Below are positions 1 through 8,442 of a DNA stretch of 64,000 nt, piece by piece. Source of the stretch: Nocardioides exalbidus. Its GTDB lineage: Bacteria; Actinomycetota; Actinomycetes; Propionibacteriales; Nocardioidaceae. Below the pieces are notes generated by a model. The model worked only from the letters and a program-made list of their open reading frames with translations. It did not search any database and had not been told where the DNA came from. The DNA is taken from assembly GCF_900105585.1 (NCBI RefSeq), contig NZ_FNRT01000002.1:1302001-1366000 (forward strand), in the 5' to 3' direction. The number at the start of each line of letters is the position of its first letter. Position 1 is the stretch's first letter. The position numbers and the translations under genes are program-made.

Positions 1-693
1 ACGAACTACCGGGAGGCGCTGGGCGGCTCGTTCCCGCGCTGGTTCCTCAACAGCATCATCATCGCCTCGCTGTCGGCGGGCGCCTCGATGTTCATCTCGG
101 CCTGCGCGGCGTTCGCCTTCTCGCGCTTCCGCTTCATGGGGCGGCGCACCGGCCTGCTGGGCCTGCTGCTGATCCAGATGTTCCCGCAGTTCCTGGCGAT
201 CGTGGCGATCTACCTGATGTTCGCCAACATCACGGAGCTGTGGCCGGCCGTCGGCCTCAACACCCGGTGGGGCCTGCTGATCCTCTACCTCGGCGGCGCG
301 CTCGGCGTGAACACCTGGTTGATGAAGGGCTTCTTCGACACCATCCCGAAGGACCTCGACGAGTCCGCCAAGGTCGACGGCGCCACCCACGTGCAGGTCT
401 TCTTCGGGATCATCCTCCCGCTGGTCGCGCCGATTTTGGCGATCACCGGCCTGCTCGGCTTCATCGGCGCGATCAACGAGTTCCTGATCGCCAGCATCTT
501 CCTCACCGACGACAGCTCCAAGACCGCTGCCGTCGGCCTCTACGGCCTCGTGGCCGACCCGCTGACCAAGAACGCCAACTTCGGAGTGTTCGCGGCCGGC
601 TCGATGGTCCTCTCCATTCCGACCGTCGCCCTGTTCATGTACCTCCAGCGCTACATCGTCGGCGGACTGACCGCCGGCGCCGTGAAGGGATGA
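1..693 (+). CDS. Carbohydrate ABC transporter permease, MalG type (5' truncated)
   Basis: Inner-membrane subunit of a sugar importer. The reading frame is open from base 1, so the gene starts before the window; the visible part is 230 residues ending at TGA 691-693. It holds the MalG-type hydrophobic segments and the EAA loop that docks onto the ATPase (DESAKVDGA followed by I-x-LP, encoded around 358-420). The ATPase gene begins 7 nt downstream and a GH32-like glycosidase follows, so this is the end of a sugar uptake operon whose binding protein and second permease should lie upstream. The substrate cannot be read from this part. Confidence 0.93.
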   Translation, partial: TNYREALGGSFPRWFLNSIIIASLSAGASMFISACAAFAFSRFRFMGRRTGLLGLLLIQMFPQFLAIVAIYLMFANITELWPAVGLNTRWGLLILYLGGALGVNTWLMKGFFDTIPKDLDESAKVDGATHVQVFFGIILPLVAPILAITGLLGFIGAINEFLIASIFLTDDSSKTAAVGLYGLVADPLTKNANFGVFAAGSMVLSIPTVALFMYLQRYIVGGLTAGAVKG

Positions 694-700
694 GTGGATC

Positions 701-1894
701 GTGGCCGAAGTAGTCCTCGACAAGGTCAACAAGCTCTACGACAACGGCTTCCACGCCGTGCACGACCTCTCGATCGACATCGCCGACGGCGAGTTCATCG
801 TGCTGGTCGGCCCGTCCGGCTGCGGCAAGTCCACCGCCCTGCGGATGATCGCGGGGCTGGAGGACATCAGCACTGGCACGCTGTCGATCGACGACCGCGT
901 GGTCAACACGCTGTCCTCGCGCGAGCGTGACATCGCGATGGTCTTCCAGTCCTACGCGCTCTACCCGCACATGAGCGTGGCCGACAACATCGCGTACGGC
1001 CTCAAGATCCGGCGCATGGACAAGTCCGAGATCCAGCAGCGGGTCAAGCGCGCCGCCGACATGCTCGAGCTCGGTCCCCTGCTCGACCGCAAGCCCAAGC
1101 AGCTCTCCGGCGGCCAGCGCCAGCGCGTCGCGATGGGCCGCGCGATCGTCCGCGAGCCCAAGGTCTTCCTGATGGACGAGCCGCTGTCCAACCTCGACGC
1201 CAAGCTGCGCGTGCAGATGCGCGCCGAGATCGGCCAGGTCCAGCGCGACCTCAACGTCACCACGATCTACGTCACCCACGACCAGACCGAGGCGATGACG
1301 ATGGGCGACCGCGTCGCCCTGATGAAGGCGGGCGTGCTGCAGCAGCTCGGTGCGCCGCAGCACCTCTACGACAACCCCGACAACATCTTCGTCGCGGGCT
1401 TCATCGGCTCACCGCCGATGAACATGGCCCTGGCGACGGTGGACCGCACGAGTGAGGGCGTGACGGTCACCATGGGGGGTGCCGAGGTCACCGTTCCCGA
1501 GACCGTGACCTCGGCACGCCCCGCCCTCGTGTCCTACGCCGGGCGCCAGGTCGCGATCGGCCTCCGCAGCGAGGACATGGAGGACGCCTCGCTCGCCCGC
1601 GACGGCGCCAGCAGGGCCACCCTGTCGACCACGGTCAGCCTCACCGAGGCGCTCGGCTCGGAGATCGTCGTGCACTTCCCGGTCGACGCGCCGCGCGTGG
1701 TCACCGAGGACACCCGGGCGCTCGAGGAGGACGCCGGCACCGACGACATCCCGACCACCACCTCCGGCAACACGTGGGTCGCCTCGTTCAGCCCGCGGTC
1801 GCGGGTGCGTCCGGGTGACACGGTGCAGATCGCGCTCGACGCGGAGCGGCTGCACTACTTCGACCCCGACACCGGCCTCGCGATCCGCGACTGA
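701..1894 (+). CDS. Sugar ABC transporter ATP-binding protein, MalK/MsmK/UgpC family
   Basis: Cytoplasmic ATPase that powers the neighbouring sugar permease. The 397-residue protein starts at GTG 701, just after the permease stop. It shows Walker [10 protein letters not shown], signature [15 protein letters not shown], Walker [17 protein letters not shown] and the H-loop THD. The C-terminal third is the TOBE/OB regulatory extension typical of the CUT1 (MalK) subfamily. In this family one ATPase may serve several importers, so the cargo is not fixed by this gene. Position and near-zero spacing indicate co-translation with the permease and the downstream glycosidase. Confidence 0.95.
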   Translation: MAEVVLDKVNKLYDNGFHAVHDLSIDIADGEFIVLVGPSGCGKSTALRMIAGLEDISTGTLSIDDRVVNTLSSRERDIAMVFQSYALYPHMSVADNIAYGLKIRRMDKSEIQQRVKRAADMLELGPLLDRKPKQLSGGQRQRVAMGRAIVREPKVFLMDEPLSNLDAKLRVQMRAEIGQVQRDLNVTTIYVTHDQTEAMTMGDRVALMKAGVLQQLGAPQHLYDNPDNIFVAGFIGSPPMNMALATVDRTSEGVTVTMGGAEVTVPETVTSARPALVSYAGRQVAIGLRSEDMEDASLARDGASRATLSTTVSLTEALGSEIVVHFPVDAPRVVTEDTRALEEDAGTDDIPTTTSGNTWVASFSPRSRVRPGDTVQIALDAERLHYFDPDTGLAIRD

Positions 1895-1906
1895 TGCCCT
1901 GAGCAG

Positions 1907-2854
1907 ATGCTCCGCCTCCCCCGCCACTGGGCCTGGGACAGCTGGGTCGCCGACGACGGTGACCTCTACCACCTGTTCTTCCTCAAGGCCGAGCGGAACG
2001 ACGACATGGCCAGCCGCCACACCCGGGCCGTGGTCGGCCACGCCGCCTCGCCAGACCTCACCACCTGGACCGAGCTCCCCGACGCGCTCGGCCCGGGGGA
2101 GGACGGCGCGTTCGACGACCTCGCCACCTGGACCGGCTCGGTCGTGCAGTGCGACGCCGGTCGGTGGCGGATGTTCTACACCGGGGTGTCCCGCGACGGC
2201 GGTCTCACCGACCAGCGCATCGGCCAGGCGGTGTCCGACGACCTCGTGAGCTGGACCCGGCTCTCCGGGGCGCCGGTGGTGCCGGTGCGCCCCGACCTCT
2301 ACCAGACCGACCCGGTCGACCCGACCGCCAGCGAGACCTGGCGCGACCCGTTCGTGCTGCGCGACGAGGACGGCTGGCACCTGCTCGTGACCGCCCGGGC
2401 CGTCGGGGCCGGCCGCCACGACGACGGCGTGCTGGCCCACGCGTGGAGCCGCGACCTCCTCCAGTGGGAGGTCCGCGAGCCGCTCTCGCGTCCCGGCGCC
2501 GGCTTCGGCCAGCTCGAGGTGGCGCAGGTCAGGGAGCTCGACGGCCGGTGGGTGCTCGTCTTCACGTGCCACCCCGCCGAGCAGACCGACGTACGACGTG
2601 CGCGCTGGGGCGAGTTCTGCACCTGGTCCGTCCCCGGGGAGTCGATGCTCGGGCCGTGGGACGTGGCGGCGGCGCGGCCGTTCACCGCCGTGCCCGACCT
2701 CTTCGCCGCCCCGCTCGTGCAGCGGCGCGACGGGTCGTGGTGCCTCATCGGCTTCCGCAACCGCGAGGAGGAGGGCGTCGACGGGATGGAGATCAGCGAC
2801 CCCGTCCCGGTGGTGCTGGACGAGGACGGCTTCCTGGTGGCGCGGGGTGACTAG
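1907..2854 (+). CDS. GH32-like (clan GH-J) glycoside hydrolase
   Basis: Predicted cytoplasmic beta-propeller glycosidase, probably acting on sucrose or fructosides brought in by the adjacent importer (inference). The three acidic sites of GH32 can be aligned: a nucleophile region [16 protein letters not shown] near the N terminus (compare NDPNG...YHLFYQ), the RDP motif as TWRDPFV, and the general acid in QLEVAQ. At 315 residues it lacks the C-terminal beta-sandwich of most GH32 invertases (usually 450-500 residues), so GH43/68/130-like activity is possible. There is no signal peptide. It starts 12 nt after the ATPase stop, and its stop overlaps the convergent upp stop. Confidence 0.75.
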   Translation: MLRLPRHWAWDSWVADDGDLYHLFFLKAERNDDMASRHTRAVVGHAASPDLTTWTELPDALGPGEDGAFDDLATWTGSVVQCDAGRWRMFYTGVSRDGGLTDQRIGQAVSDDLVSWTRLSGAPVVPVRPDLYQTDPVDPTASETWRDPFVLRDEDGWHLLVTARAVGAGRHDDGVLAHAWSRDLLQWEVREPLSRPGAGFGQLEVAQVRELDGRWVLVFTCHPAEQTDVRRARWGEFCTWSVPGESMLGPWDVAAARPFTAVPDLFAAPLVQRRDGSWCLIGFRNREEEGVDGMEISDPVPVVLDEDGFLVARGD

Positions 2855-3492
2855 TGCGCGACGCCGTAGAGCCGGTCGCCGGCGTCGCCGAGGCCCGGGA
2901 CGATGTAGCCCTTCTCGTTGAGCTTCTGGTCGAGGGCGGCGGTGACCACGGTGACCGGGACGTCGAGGCCGTCGAGGCCCTTCTCCAGGTTGGCGACGCC
3001 CTCGGGCGCGGCCAGCAGGCAGATCGCGGTGATGTCGTCGGCCCCGCGGTCGGTGAGGAACTTGATCGCCGCGGCGAGCGTGCCGCCGGTGGCGAGCATC
3101 GGGTCGAGGACGTAGCACTGGCGGCCCGAGAGGTCCTCGGGGAGGCGCTCGGCGTAGGTGGACGCCTCGAGCGTCTCCTCGTTGCGCACCATGCCGAGGA
3201 AGCCGACCTCGGCCGTGGGCAGCAGGCGCATCATCCCGTCGAGCATGCCGAGCCCGGCACGCAGGATCGGCACGACCATCGGCTTGGGCTGCGCGAGGTA
3301 GACGCCCGTCGTCGGGCCGACCGGGGTGGTGATCGGCTTGGGGTCGACGCGCACCTCGCGGGTCGCCTCGTAGGCCAGCAGGGTGACCAGCTCGTCGGTC
3401 AGCCGACGGAAGGTCGGTGAGTCGGTGTGCTCGTCCCGGAGGACGGTCAGCTTGTGGGAGACGAGGGGGTGGTTCACCACGTTGACGCGCAT
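2851..3492 (-). CDS. upp: Uracil phosphoribosyltransferase
   Basis: Salvage enzyme converting uracil and PRPP to UMP. The 213-residue length is standard for bacterial Upp. The PRPP-binding loop is seen as [11 protein letters not shown], and the N-terminal [14 protein letters not shown] is characteristic. The ATG at 3492 has no ribosome binding site but follows a TAGGGT hexamer by 7 nt, so the mRNA is probably leaderless. It is convergent with the glycosidase, with a 4-base overlap at the stops. Confidence 0.97.
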   Translation of the reverse strand: MRVNVVNHPLVSHKLTVLRDEHTDSPTFRRLTDELVTLLAYEATREVRVDPKPITTPVGPTTGVYLAQPKPMVVPILRAGLGMLDGMMRLLPTAEVGFLGMVRNEETLEASTYAERLPEDLSGRQCYVLDPMLATGGTLAAAIKFLTDRGADDITAICLLAAPEGVANLEKGLDGLDVPVTVVTAALDQKLNEKGYIVPGLGDAGDRLYGVAH

Positions 3493-3499
3493 GGGGGCA

Positions 3500-3505
3500 A
3501 CCCTA
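3500..3505 (-). promoter_or_regulatory. -10 hexamer of upp (leaderless)
   Basis: TAGGGT on the minus strand ends 7 nt before the upp ATG, placing the predicted transcription start at the start codon. No clear -35 is seen. Confidence 0.5.
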
Positions 3506-3590
3506 GGGCCTCGATGCCCGGATCAGGGTTGGCGGTGTTGCCGGTTTCTGCGACTCTGGACGGGTCGGGAGCCCCGTGGGAGGTCGGTCC

Positions 3591-4076
3591 ATGTCCGAGC
3601 AGAGCGGTGAGGTCGACTTCGCGCTGGCCGCGTTCGTCGAGCACGGCAGCTGGCAGGTGCGCGACATCGCCTCCCCCGCCTTCGAGACGATCGACTCGCT
3701 GAGCCACGCGCTGCGCCACGTCTCCGGCGACTCCGGGGCGGTGGGCATGGTCGCCGTCGACGAGGACTTCTTCGTACTCGTGCGCGTCGACGGCACCTCG
3801 ACGCGCGTGCTGCTCTCCGACGTGACCGCCGCCGACGAGTGGGAGCTCGCGCAGTCGGCCATCGACTTCCTCGGCCTGCCGCCACCCGAGGACGACGACG
3901 TCGAGGTCCCGGCGGGCGACCTCGACCTCCTCGGCGACCTCGGCCTCCACGCCGTCGAGATGGGTGCGCTCCTCGACGACGTCGAGCTCTACCCTGACGA
4001 GATGCTCTCCGACATCGCGCGCCGGCTCGGCTTCGGCAAGCTCTTCGACGACGCCGTCGGGCTGACCTCTGCATGA
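3591..4076 (+). CDS. TadA-associated protein
   Basis: Acidic soluble protein of 161 residues found immediately upstream of tadA in actinobacteria (tRNA adenosine deaminase-associated family); its molecular role is unknown. ATG 3591 was preferred over in-frame GTG 3576 because GGGAGGT sits 6 nt upstream of it. The protein is rich in Asp and Glu, has no membrane segment and no recognisable catalytic motif. Its stop overlaps the tadA start as ATGA (4073-4076), indicating translational coupling and a job linked to the deaminase. Confidence 0.85.
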   Translation: MSEQSGEVDFALAAFVEHGSWQVRDIASPAFETIDSLSHALRHVSGDSGAVGMVAVDEDFFVLVRVDGTSTRVLLSDVTAADEWELAQSAIDFLGLPPPEDDDVEVPAGDLDLLGDLGLHAVEMGALLDDVELYPDEMLSDIARRLGFGKLFDDAVGLTSA

Positions 4077-4534
4077 CCCTCACCGCTCCCTGGGTCGGCC
4101 CGATGCGGCTGGCCCTGGCCGAGGCGCAGGCAGCGCTCGCGGGCGACGACGTACCGGTCGGGGCCGTCGTGCTCGACGAGTCCGGCACCGTCATCGGCAC
4201 CGGGCGCAACACGCGTGAGTCCGACGGCGACCCCACCGGCCACGCCGAGGTCGTCGCGCTCCGCGCCGCCGCGGCCGCGCGCGGCGAGTGGCGGCTCACG
4301 GGCTGCACCCTCGTCGTCACCCTCGAGCCCTGCACGATGTGTGCCGGCGCGCTCGTCCTCGCGCGGGTCGACCGCCTCGTCTTCGGGGCGTACGACGACA
4401 AGCTGGGCGCCGTCGGCTCCCTCTGGGACGTCGTGCGCGACCGCCGCCTCAACCACCGCCCCGAGGTCGTCGCCGGGGTGCTGGCCGACGAGTCCACGGC
4501 CCTGCTCGACGGCTTCTTCGCCCGTCACCGCTGA
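4073..4534 (+). CDS. tadA: tRNA-specific adenosine deaminase
   Basis: Deaminates A34 to inosine in the tRNA-Arg(ACG) wobble position. The 153-residue protein has the zinc deaminase signature HAE (H57-A-E59) and PCTMC (C87, C90), with E59 as the proton shuttle. Length is normal for TadA. It is coupled by ATGA overlap to the preceding associated protein. Other cytidine/guanine deaminases share the fold, but the EPCTMCAGAL segment and the neighbour favour TadA. Confidence 0.93.
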   Translation: MTLTAPWVGPMRLALAEAQAALAGDDVPVGAVVLDESGTVIGTGRNTRESDGDPTGHAEVVALRAAAAARGEWRLTGCTLVVTLEPCTMCAGALVLARVDRLVFGAYDDKLGAVGSLWDVVRDRRLNHRPEVVAGVLADESTALLDGFFARHR

Positions 4535-4640
4535 CGTCCCGCCAACCTCGTCGTTCTCCTGTCAGGGCGCCCCTGTCAGTCGTACGCTTCCGGCGCCGCG
4601 CCCGTGCCGCGGCACGATCGACACGGGGGAACGACACGAC

Positions 4641-5123
4641 ATGGCACTTCGACGACCGGCCCTCGCCGGCGCGCTCGCGCTGACCGCACTGCTCTCCTCG
4701 GGGTGTGGAGGCGTCGACGCCTCGACCGCGCCGACCACCGCGAGCGAGGTGGACTTCTGCATGACGTGGGTCAAGCAGGCGACCGACATCGCGAGCCTCA
4801 TCACCGAGAAGGTGCAGGTCCAGGAGATCCCGACCGGCGAGGAGTTCGTGACCCTGATCGACGCCTGGTCCGCCGAGATGCTGGCGGTCGGCACCCCGGG
4901 CGACATGCCCGACGGGGCGCGGTCGTCGTTCGAGACCTATCTCGAGTACGAGTACGACGCCGACGAGCTGGACTTCGGGGAGTTCGAGAACCTGCGGAAC
5001 GTCGAGGATCCCGGCGACGGCATGGACGACCTGTCCACGGAGGAGTTCAACCAGGCGCGCGAGCTCAGCACCTACCTCCAGAGCACCTGCAACCCGCTCT
5101 GGCGCGAGCGCGGCCTCCTCTGA
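4641..5123 (+). CDS. Small secreted lipoprotein, unknown function
   Basis: 160-residue protein not assigned to a family. ATG 4641 was chosen because the following residues form a signal peptide (basic start, hydrophobic ALALTALL) ending in a lipobox-like LSSGC, and a GGGGGAA stretch lies about 10 nt upstream. The mature part is acidic, predicted helical, and has cysteines that could pair. It probably is anchored on the outer face of the membrane. The reading frame stays open further upstream over tadA, but that part is antisense-free shadow of tadA and lacks a signal. Confidence 0.7.
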   Translation: MALRRPALAGALALTALLSSGCGGVDASTAPTTASEVDFCMTWVKQATDIASLITEKVQVQEIPTGEEFVTLIDAWSAEMLAVGTPGDMPDGARSSFETYLEYEYDADELDFGEFENLRNVEDPGDGMDDLSTEEFNQARELSTYLQSTCNPLWRERGLL

Positions 5124-5131
5124 CCAGGCCG

Positions 5132-5137
5132 TAGCCT
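5132..5137 (+). promoter_or_regulatory. -10 hexamer of GNAT gene (leaderless)
   Basis: TAGCCT ends 6 nt before ATG 5144, so the transcript of the acetyltransferase gene is predicted to start at its start codon. Confidence 0.5.
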
Positions 5138-5143
5138 CGGTCC

Positions 5144-5608
5144 ATGACGGAGGTACGACGAGCCGGTGCCGGCGACGCGGCGGTGCTCGCACGGCTGCTG
5201 TGGGACTTCAACACCGAGTTCGAGACCGAGGTCGACGACGTCGACGTGCTCGAGGCCCGCTTCGCCCGGATCCTCGAGCTGCCGGCGGTCCTCGCGGTCC
5301 TCGCCGAGGACGGCCCCGACCCGGTGGGCTTCGCCCTCGTGACGCTGCGGCCGGCCATCTGGTTCGACGGGCCGGTGTCCCAGCTCGACGAGCTCTACGT
5401 CGTGCCCGCGCTGCGCGACCGCGGCATCGGGACCCGGGTGCTCGACCTGTGCACGGCGCTCGCCCGCGAGCAGGGCTCGCCCGAGATGCACATCAACGTC
5501 GACGAGGTCGACGTCGACACCCGCCGGTTCTACGAGCGGCACGGGTGGGTCAACGTCGAGGACGGCACCGACTACCGGATGCTCTGCTACGTCGGTCCGA
5601 CCGGCTGA
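5144..5608 (+). CDS. GNAT family N-acetyltransferase
   Basis: Predicted acetyl-CoA-dependent transferase of 154 residues; substrate unknown. The central ELYVVPALRDRGIGTRVLD matches the GNAT motif A (Q/R-x-x-G-x-G/A) that holds the CoA pyrophosphate, followed by INVDEVDVDTRRFYERHGW typical of motif B. The start has no Shine-Dalgarno but a -10-like hexamer 6 nt upstream. Its 3' end overlaps the convergent WS/DGAT gene by 22 bases. Confidence 0.9.
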   Translation: MTEVRRAGAGDAAVLARLLWDFNTEFETEVDDVDVLEARFARILELPAVLAVLAEDGPDPVGFALVTLRPAIWFDGPVSQLDELYVVPALRDRGIGTRVLDLCTALAREQGSPEMHINVDEVDVDTRRFYERHGWVNVEDGTDYRMLCYVGPTG

Positions 5609-6987
5609 CCCACGGCGAAGTCGTCGACCTCCTCGCGCAGGCACTCCTCGAGCGCGCCGACGTCGGCCACGGCGCTCGCGTCGACGTTGACGCCGATGCA
5701 GGCGGTGTCGCCGACGGTCGTCAGGACGACGGTGAGCGCGGAGCCGGGCAGTGGCCCGAGGACGTACATCCCCTCGACCTGCGCGCCGGCCATGAAGCGC
5801 CTGTGTGGCGGGCCGGGGAGCGTCGAGACGTGCGCGTCGGGAGGCGCGGCCAGGCGGAGGGCGCCGGCCCCCACGCAGGACGGCGCCCGGTTGACGGCGG
5901 GTGCGACGACGTCGAGCACCTCGAGGGCGCGCTCGGTGTGCAGCGACAGCACCTCCCCGCGGACGGCGGCGACGCGGTCGACGGGGTCGTCGATCCCGAG
6001 CGGGCCGGAGATCACGGCGCCGGCGAAGCGGTTGCCGAGGTCGTCGGCGCGGTCGAGCGAGACGCGTACGCCGACGGGGAGCTCGGTCAGGTCGCTGTCG
6101 CGCCGTCGGTGGTAGCGGCCGAGCCCGCCGAGGACCAGCGCGACGGCGGCGTCGTCGAGCGTCCCCCCGCCCTGCCGCGCGACCTCGCGGAGCCGGTCGA
6201 GCGAGGCGTCGAGGGTGAGGAAGGTCCACCTCTTCCCCGAGCGCGGCGACAGCTCGGGCGAGGCCGGAGCGGCGTGGGTGAGGAGCCTGCGGACGGACGC
6301 GCCGTAGCGCAGGGCCGACGCGACCACGGTCTGCGGTCGCGTGGTCGCCAGCCGCCTCACCGCGTCGAGCGCCGCCTCGGGGAGCGCGGCGGCGTCGGCC
6401 CGGAGACCGGCGACGGCGAGCTCGATCGGATCGACCGGCGTGGCGGCGTCCACCACGGCGACGGGCTTGCGTGCGGTGTGGCCCCGCTTGCCGGACTGGA
6501 GCATCGCGAGGAGCTGCACGGTGCCGAGCGGGTCGGCGAGGGCGTGGTGGATCTTGAGGACGTAGGCCGCGCCGGCCGCGTCGATGTCGAACAGGACCCC
6601 CTCCCACAGCGGGCGGGTGCGGTCGAAGGGGCGCAGCGCGAGCTGCGCCGCCTGGGCCAGCACCTCGTCGCGGTCCGCGACGCGCTCGCGACGGAGGTGG
6701 TAGCCGAGGTCGAACGTCGGGTCGTCGGCCCACGTCGGAGCGGCGGTCGGGACGACCGGGTCGACGACGCGCTGGCGGAGACGTCGTACGAGCCGGGTGC
6801 CCCACTCGGTCGCCGCGACGAGCCGCTTCCAGTCCGGGGCGCGGTCGAGGTCGATCAGCACGACGGAGGTCGACGACTGCACGGGGTGGCGCTCGGAGCG
6901 CCACATCAGGGTCTCGACCGGCGTCAGCTCGCTCCGCGTCGACCAGTGCGCGGCGTCGGTCCAGCGCGCGAGGTCGTCGGTGCTCAC
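5587..6987 (-). CDS. WS/DGAT-family O-acyltransferase
   Basis: Predicted wax ester synthase/acyl-CoA:diacylglycerol acyltransferase, the last step in triacylglycerol or wax ester storage in actinobacteria. 466 residues, normal for the family. The active-site motif appears as HHALADPLG, where the canonical form is HHxxxDG, so the final Gly is displaced by one residue pair (DPLG). Start GTG 6987 was chosen because it overlaps the upstream TGA (6984-6986) as GTGA; a longer open frame to 7089 would overlap the upstream gene heavily. It forms an operon with the HAD-acyltransferase fusion and plsB. Confidence 0.85.
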   Translation of the reverse strand: MSTDDLARWTDAAHWSTRSELTPVETLMWRSERHPVQSSTSVVLIDLDRAPDWKRLVAATEWGTRLVRRLRQRVVDPVVPTAAPTWADDPTFDLGYHLRRERVADRDEVLAQAAQLALRPFDRTRPLWEGVLFDIDAAGAAYVLKIHHALADPLGTVQLLAMLQSGKRGHTARKPVAVVDAATPVDPIELAVAGLRADAAALPEAALDAVRRLATTRPQTVVASALRYGASVRRLLTHAAPASPELSPRSGKRWTFLTLDASLDRLREVARQGGGTLDDAAVALVLGGLGRYHRRRDSDLTELPVGVRVSLDRADDLGNRFAGAVISGPLGIDDPVDRVAAVRGEVLSLHTERALEVLDVVAPAVNRAPSCVGAGALRLAAPPDAHVSTLPGPPHRRFMAGAQVEGMYVLGPLPGSALTVVLTTVGDTACIGVNVDASAVADVGALEECLREEVDDFAVGQPVGPT

Positions 6988-8417
6988 GACGGCCACCTCG
7001 CCAGGGTGTCGGCGAACTTCGCGTGCAGCGAGGCGATCCGCTCGGACATGTCGTCGGCGCTCCAGTCGGTCTCGGGCTCGAGGACGCACACGTCGACGAC
7101 GCCGGGGTTGAGCACGAGCGAGCTGCGGCCCATCAGCTCGCCGGTGTTGCGGAGCACGACCGGCACGATCGGCACCCCCGACTGCGCCGCGAGGTGGAAG
7201 GCGCCCTTGCGGAAGGGTCCGAGCACCGGTGTCGGCGAGCGGGTGCCCTCGGGGAAGATCATCAGCGAGGTGCCGCCGCGGATCCGATCGACGACGCCGT
7301 CGAGGGTCGCGCGGGCCGATCCCGAGTCCGAGCGATCGATCCAGGCGGGGTCGATGACGACCGAGCCCACGATCGCGCGGGGGTCCCAGCGCGCCTCCTT
7401 CTTGGCGACGATCGTGAAGTCGCGATCGAGCAGCCGGCCGAGGACGGGGATGTCGAGCGAGCTCTGGTGGTTGGCCACGAAGACCGCCGGCCGGTGGGTC
7501 CAGAGGCGCTCCTCGTGGAGGACGTCGAGCGAGACGCCCGCGACGGCCATCGGGATGCGCGTCGCGAGCCTGACCGCGAGGTTGCGGCCCTCACTCCGGT
7601 CGCGGCGCGCCAGTCCGTAGGCGATGCCGGCCGTGACGCCGGCGTTCATCCCGGCGAGCGCGGCGACCGTGCGTCCGGATGCGAGGAGCGATCCGCCGAC
7701 CGGGTCGGTGAGGTCGAGGACCGGCCACCCGAGGCGAGCGGCCGCCGACCGCAGGTCGCGGTGCGGGTTGAGCGCGGTGGGGTGCCCGACGGAGGAGAGG
7801 AAGGCGACGTCCTCGTAGCCGTTGCCGTAGGCATAGGACTGCGCGAGGTCGACGCCGTGCGCCTTCGCGAAACGGCGTACGCCACTCGCCTTGTGCCTGC
7901 CCCAGAGCATCGGGCCGTCGGTCGCGCCGGTGAACTGGCCGTCCTCGACGACGAGCTGCGTGCACACGAGGTGCTCGACGCCGAGGTCCCGGGCGACCGG
8001 CCTGACCTGGTAGGACGTCGCTGCCGAGGCGACCGCGACCGTGTGGCCGGCCCGCTGGTGCGCCGCGACGAGGGCGCGGGACTCGCGGCGGATGGTGCCG
8101 GCGATCTTGGCGCGGAAGAGCCGCTCGCCGAGGTCGGCGAAGGCCTCCTCGGACTCCCCGCGCATCGCGGAGAAGGCGACGTGGGCGATCCGGGTGGGGT
8201 CGCCGCCCAGCTCGCCGTCGACGGCGGTGACGACGGTGCGGAGGAACTCGGCCGGCGACACCTCACGGCCCTTGAGCCGATCGCCGTAGAAGGTGGCGGC
8301 GGTGTAGCCCGCGACCAGGGTGCCGTCGAGGTCGAAGAAGGCGCCGACCTCCGGCCCCTGCGGCCCGGCCTCGATCGCGTCGATCGCCGCGCGGACCTCC
8401 CCGGACAGCCCGCTCAT
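6984..8417 (-). CDS. HAD-IB phosphatase / 1-acylglycerol-3-phosphate acyltransferase fusion
   Basis: Bifunctional 477-residue protein. The N-terminal half is a HAD-IB (SerB-like) hydrolase with the nucleophile motif FFDLDGTLV around residues 24-32 and a late YGNGYEDVAFL acidic motif. The C-terminal half is a PlsC-type acyltransferase with NHQSSLDIPVL (H-x4-D) and FPEGTRSP. Such fusions may make and then dephosphorylate phosphatidic acid, giving diacylglycerol (inference). Start ATG 8417 follows plsB by 25 nt; the frame is open further up but without homology. Its TGA overlaps the WS/DGAT GTG, so acylation, dephosphorylation and final acylation genes lie in pathway order. Confidence 0.9.
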   Translation of the reverse strand: MSGLSGEVRAAIDAIEAGPQGPEVGAFFDLDGTLVAGYTAATFYGDRLKGREVSPAEFLRTVVTAVDGELGGDPTRIAHVAFSAMRGESEEAFADLGERLFRAKIAGTIRRESRALVAAHQRAGHTVAVASAATSYQVRPVARDLGVEHLVCTQLVVEDGQFTGATDGPMLWGRHKASGVRRFAKAHGVDLAQSYAYGNGYEDVAFLSSVGHPTALNPHRDLRSAAARLGWPVLDLTDPVGGSLLASGRTVAALAGMNAGVTAGIAYGLARRDRSEGRNLAVRLATRIPMAVAGVSLDVLHEERLWTHRPAVFVANHQSSLDIPVLGRLLDRDFTIVAKKEARWDPRAIVGSVVIDPAWIDRSDSGSARATLDGVVDRIRGGTSLMIFPEGTRSPTPVLGPFRKGAFHLAAQSGVPIVPVVLRNTGELMGRSSLVLNPGVVDVCVLEPETDWSADDMSERIASLHAKFADTLARWPS

Positions 8418-8442
8418 CCGGGGTCCCCGCGGCGTGCGGTGG

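Noticed and set aside
5200..7620. An 806-residue open frame on the plus strand opposite the WS/DGAT and HAD-acyltransferase genes.
   Set aside because: Pure Arg/Gly/Asp-rich composition from GC3-biased codons; no homology features; the antisense genes have full family motifs.
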